From positions 310,001 to 374,000 of the forward strand of contig NZ_VTUZ01000004.1 in NCBI RefSeq assembly GCF_008369935.1: a stretch of DNA of 64,000 nt, given 5' to 3'. The notes beneath the pieces are model-generated. The model did not search any database and was not told the DNA's origin. It saw only the letters and a program-made list of their open reading frames with translations. Below are positions 62,602 to 64,000 of the stretch, one piece after another (position 1 is the stretch's first letter; the number at the start of each line of letters is the position of its first letter). The DNA comes from Paraburkholderia panacisoli. GTDB taxonomy: Bacteria; Pseudomonadota; Gammaproteobacteria; Burkholderiales; Burkholderiaceae. Made by a program: the position numbers and the translations under genes.

Positions 62602-63260
62602 GAGAAACTCCTCAGTGAAGGCATTCTTTTACTGCGCTTCAGTTCGGCTGGATTCTTACGGTCTTATTGCCTTACGGGTCATGCCGGGTCTTGCTGGCTT
62701 GCAGTGTTGCAGTCTTACAGTTGTGTGGTGTTGTGGTCTGGCGGTTTTATGGCCGGCGGCCTTTGACATTTCTCTGAAGCGCCGTTGCAAGCGGCGCATA
62801 ACGCGCGTGCAGTCCCGCTGCGATTGCATGCATGCGCATTGCAATCAAAGCTATGCGCTCGCTCATTGAAGTGAAGACATGCACGCTCGATGCGATATTT
62901 CAGTCATGCGTTTTCATGCAAACAACTGACGCGGCGTTTTAAAGCTGACTGAAAAACTCCCGTTGATCTTACAACGTTTGCCTTGCTTGTCAAACTTGCG
63001 CGCACCATTGCAATACGTGGCGATGCGAGGTGGGCTGCGGGCTGCGGGCGAACAAAGTCTAATACAGATGGCCGCCGTGCGGCGTGCCGTCCGTGATTGC
63101 TATTAGAAAGGAATGTGCGTGAATTGCCGCCGCGCGATGGGGTCTGCGGCTTGAGTGAATTGAGCAGAAACCAATCAATATAATCAGGACTGCGACTATC
63201 TGGAGAAACGGATCGGCTCGCGGCTCTGTCAAGAACGGCGATGCGCGAGCCACACGCCAC
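62602..63260. other. Long region without a gene upstream of the RND operon
   Basis: About 659 bases. The segment 62640-62760 is T- and G-rich on the plus strand (GTCTTAC, GTTGTGGT and similar imperfect repeats), unlike its surroundings. Short ORFs lack ribosome-binding sites. It must contain the efflux promoter. I see no recognisable operator. Confidence 0.5.
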
Positions 63261-64000
63261 CTAGCCTTGGTTGGCAACGAAGCCCAGGTGTCTGGATATA
63301 CCTTCGCAGGATTCGCGCAACGCAGTCGCGACGCTGCCATCCCATTTCGAATCGAACGACGCCGCGGGCCCCATTACCGTGATCGCCAGCACGATATTGC
63401 CCGTCGCATCGAATACCGGCGCGCTGAACGCGTTGATCCCCGGAATCGGATCGCCGATCGTACGCGCGATTCCACGACGGCGGTTCTCGATCAGCTCGGC
63501 ATCGAAGTCGCTCTTCGAGCGTTTTTTGTCTTCGTGCAATGCCAGCCGCGCCGCGTCGCTCGCCAGGAAGTTTTCGAGCATCTTCGGCGGCAGGTAGCTG
63601 GCGAAGAGACGGCCCGTCGCCGTATTACGCACCGACATCACCGCACCCACGCGCAGGTTGACGTGCATAGGCACCGGCTCGACCAGTTGCACGATGGTCG
63701 GCCCGAGGTTGCCCCAGACCGCGACGGCCACGCTCTGCTCGGTCGACGCCGCCAGCGTGCTGATCACCGGCGCCGCCTCGCGCACCGGATCGAGCTGATA
63801 CAGCTTCGCGAGTCCAATCTGCAACGCGAGCGGTCCTAGCGCATAGAGACCGGTGGCGGGCTCCTGCGTGACGAATCCCACCTTGACGAAACTGACCAGA
63901 TACGGATGCGCCTTGCCCACCGAAATGCCCGCTTCACGAGCAAGATCGCGCAACGGCATGGGCTTCAGATGGTTCGCGAGCGCGACCAGCAAGGTGCTGC
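63261..64000 (-). CDS. IclR-family regulator, start outside the window
   Basis: About 246 codons of a minus-strand gene remain; the frame is still open at base 64000, so a small N-terminal part is missing. The winged-helix part is incomplete (MLVALANHLKPMPLRDLAREAGISVGKAHPYLVSFVKVGFV). The effector domain (about 85-240) shows GTIVQLVEP-type sequence, AVMSVRNTATGRLFASYLPP and ISRHLGF at the end. It ends in TAG 63261. It is in the same orientation as the efflux operon, but 659 bases away, so a direct link is unlikely. Its targets lie outside the window. Confidence 0.9.
   Translation of the reverse strand, partial: STLLVALANHLKPMPLRDLAREAGISVGKAHPYLVSFVKVGFVTQEPATGLYALGPLALQIGLAKLYQLDPVREAAPVISTLAASTEQSVAVAVWGNLGPTIVQLVEPVPMHVNLRVGAVMSVRNTATGRLFASYLPPKMLENFLASDAARLALHEDKKRSKSDFDAELIENRRRGIARTIGDPIPGINAFSAPVFDATGNIVLAITVMGPAASFDSKWDGSVATALRESCEGISRHLGFVANQG

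Noticed and set aside
62656..62844. 62-codon minus-strand ORF upstream of the efflux adaptor
   Set aside because: Composition is not protein-like and no ribosome-binding site precedes it.

Overview
The window reads as chromosomal DNA of a GC-rich betaproteobacterium of the Burkholderia/Paraburkholderia type. The grounds are very high third-position GC, a DUF4148 secreted protein (a family largely confined to that group), paired NodT-type RND efflux operons, and a large set of catabolic regulators (IclR, LysR, GntR) and transporters. I recognise no rRNA, tRNA, CRISPR array, insertion sequence or prophage. Both end genes run off the window: a ligase-associated exonuclease on the left and an IclR regulator on the right.

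Layout. 1-4.3 kb: an exonuclease/ATP-dependent DNA ligase pair, a lone receiver protein and an exported PRC-barrel protein. 4.7-9.6 kb: glycogen debranching enzyme GlgX, a small DUF2934 protein and a PerM/AI-2E-type membrane protein with an unusual C-terminal domain. 9.7-14.5 kb: a small lysine-rich protein, a Rieske/FAD reductase fusion, a hybrid histidine kinase and an alpha/beta-hydrolase gene remnant. 14.5-22.5 kb: central metabolism and housekeeping (class I aldolase, YjbQ, thioredoxin-like protein, DUF2628, MFS sugar-efflux-like transporter, 6-phosphogluconate dehydrogenase, HAD hydrolase, ankyrin protein, a 41-aa membrane peptide). 22.6-25.8 kb: a phosphoketolase behind a perfect FNR-type box, followed by what looks like the last 45 codons of a deleted acetate kinase gene, then a BON-domain protein. 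26-28.2 kb: thioesterase, YceH and a stand-alone SLATT-domain protein.

28.4-37.1 kb is a coherent accessory cluster: a polyamine-type ABC importer on the minus strand faces a plus-strand operon (PuuE-like polysaccharide deacetylase, GntR regulator, flavin reductase), with a gamma-glutamyltransferase-like enzyme beyond it. It is probably an uptake and breakdown pathway for a nitrogenous compound that I cannot identify. 37.3-38.4 kb holds an MreB paralogue without mreCD. 38.7-46.9 kb is a heavy-metal-type two-component system converging on an RND efflux operon. The two promoter regions share an ATTAC-N6-GTWAT element, which suggests a closed regulatory circuit.

47-49.4 kb carries small and broken genes and a LysR regulator next to an Old Yellow Enzyme gene. 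50.5-54.9 kb is an IclR-linked catabolic operon (dihydroxyacetophenone-dioxygenase-family cupin, SDR, MFS, SDR) with a 17-bp palindrome at its head. 55.2-62.6 kb has a DegP-type periplasmic protease and, convergent to it across a strong hairpin, a second RND efflux operon.
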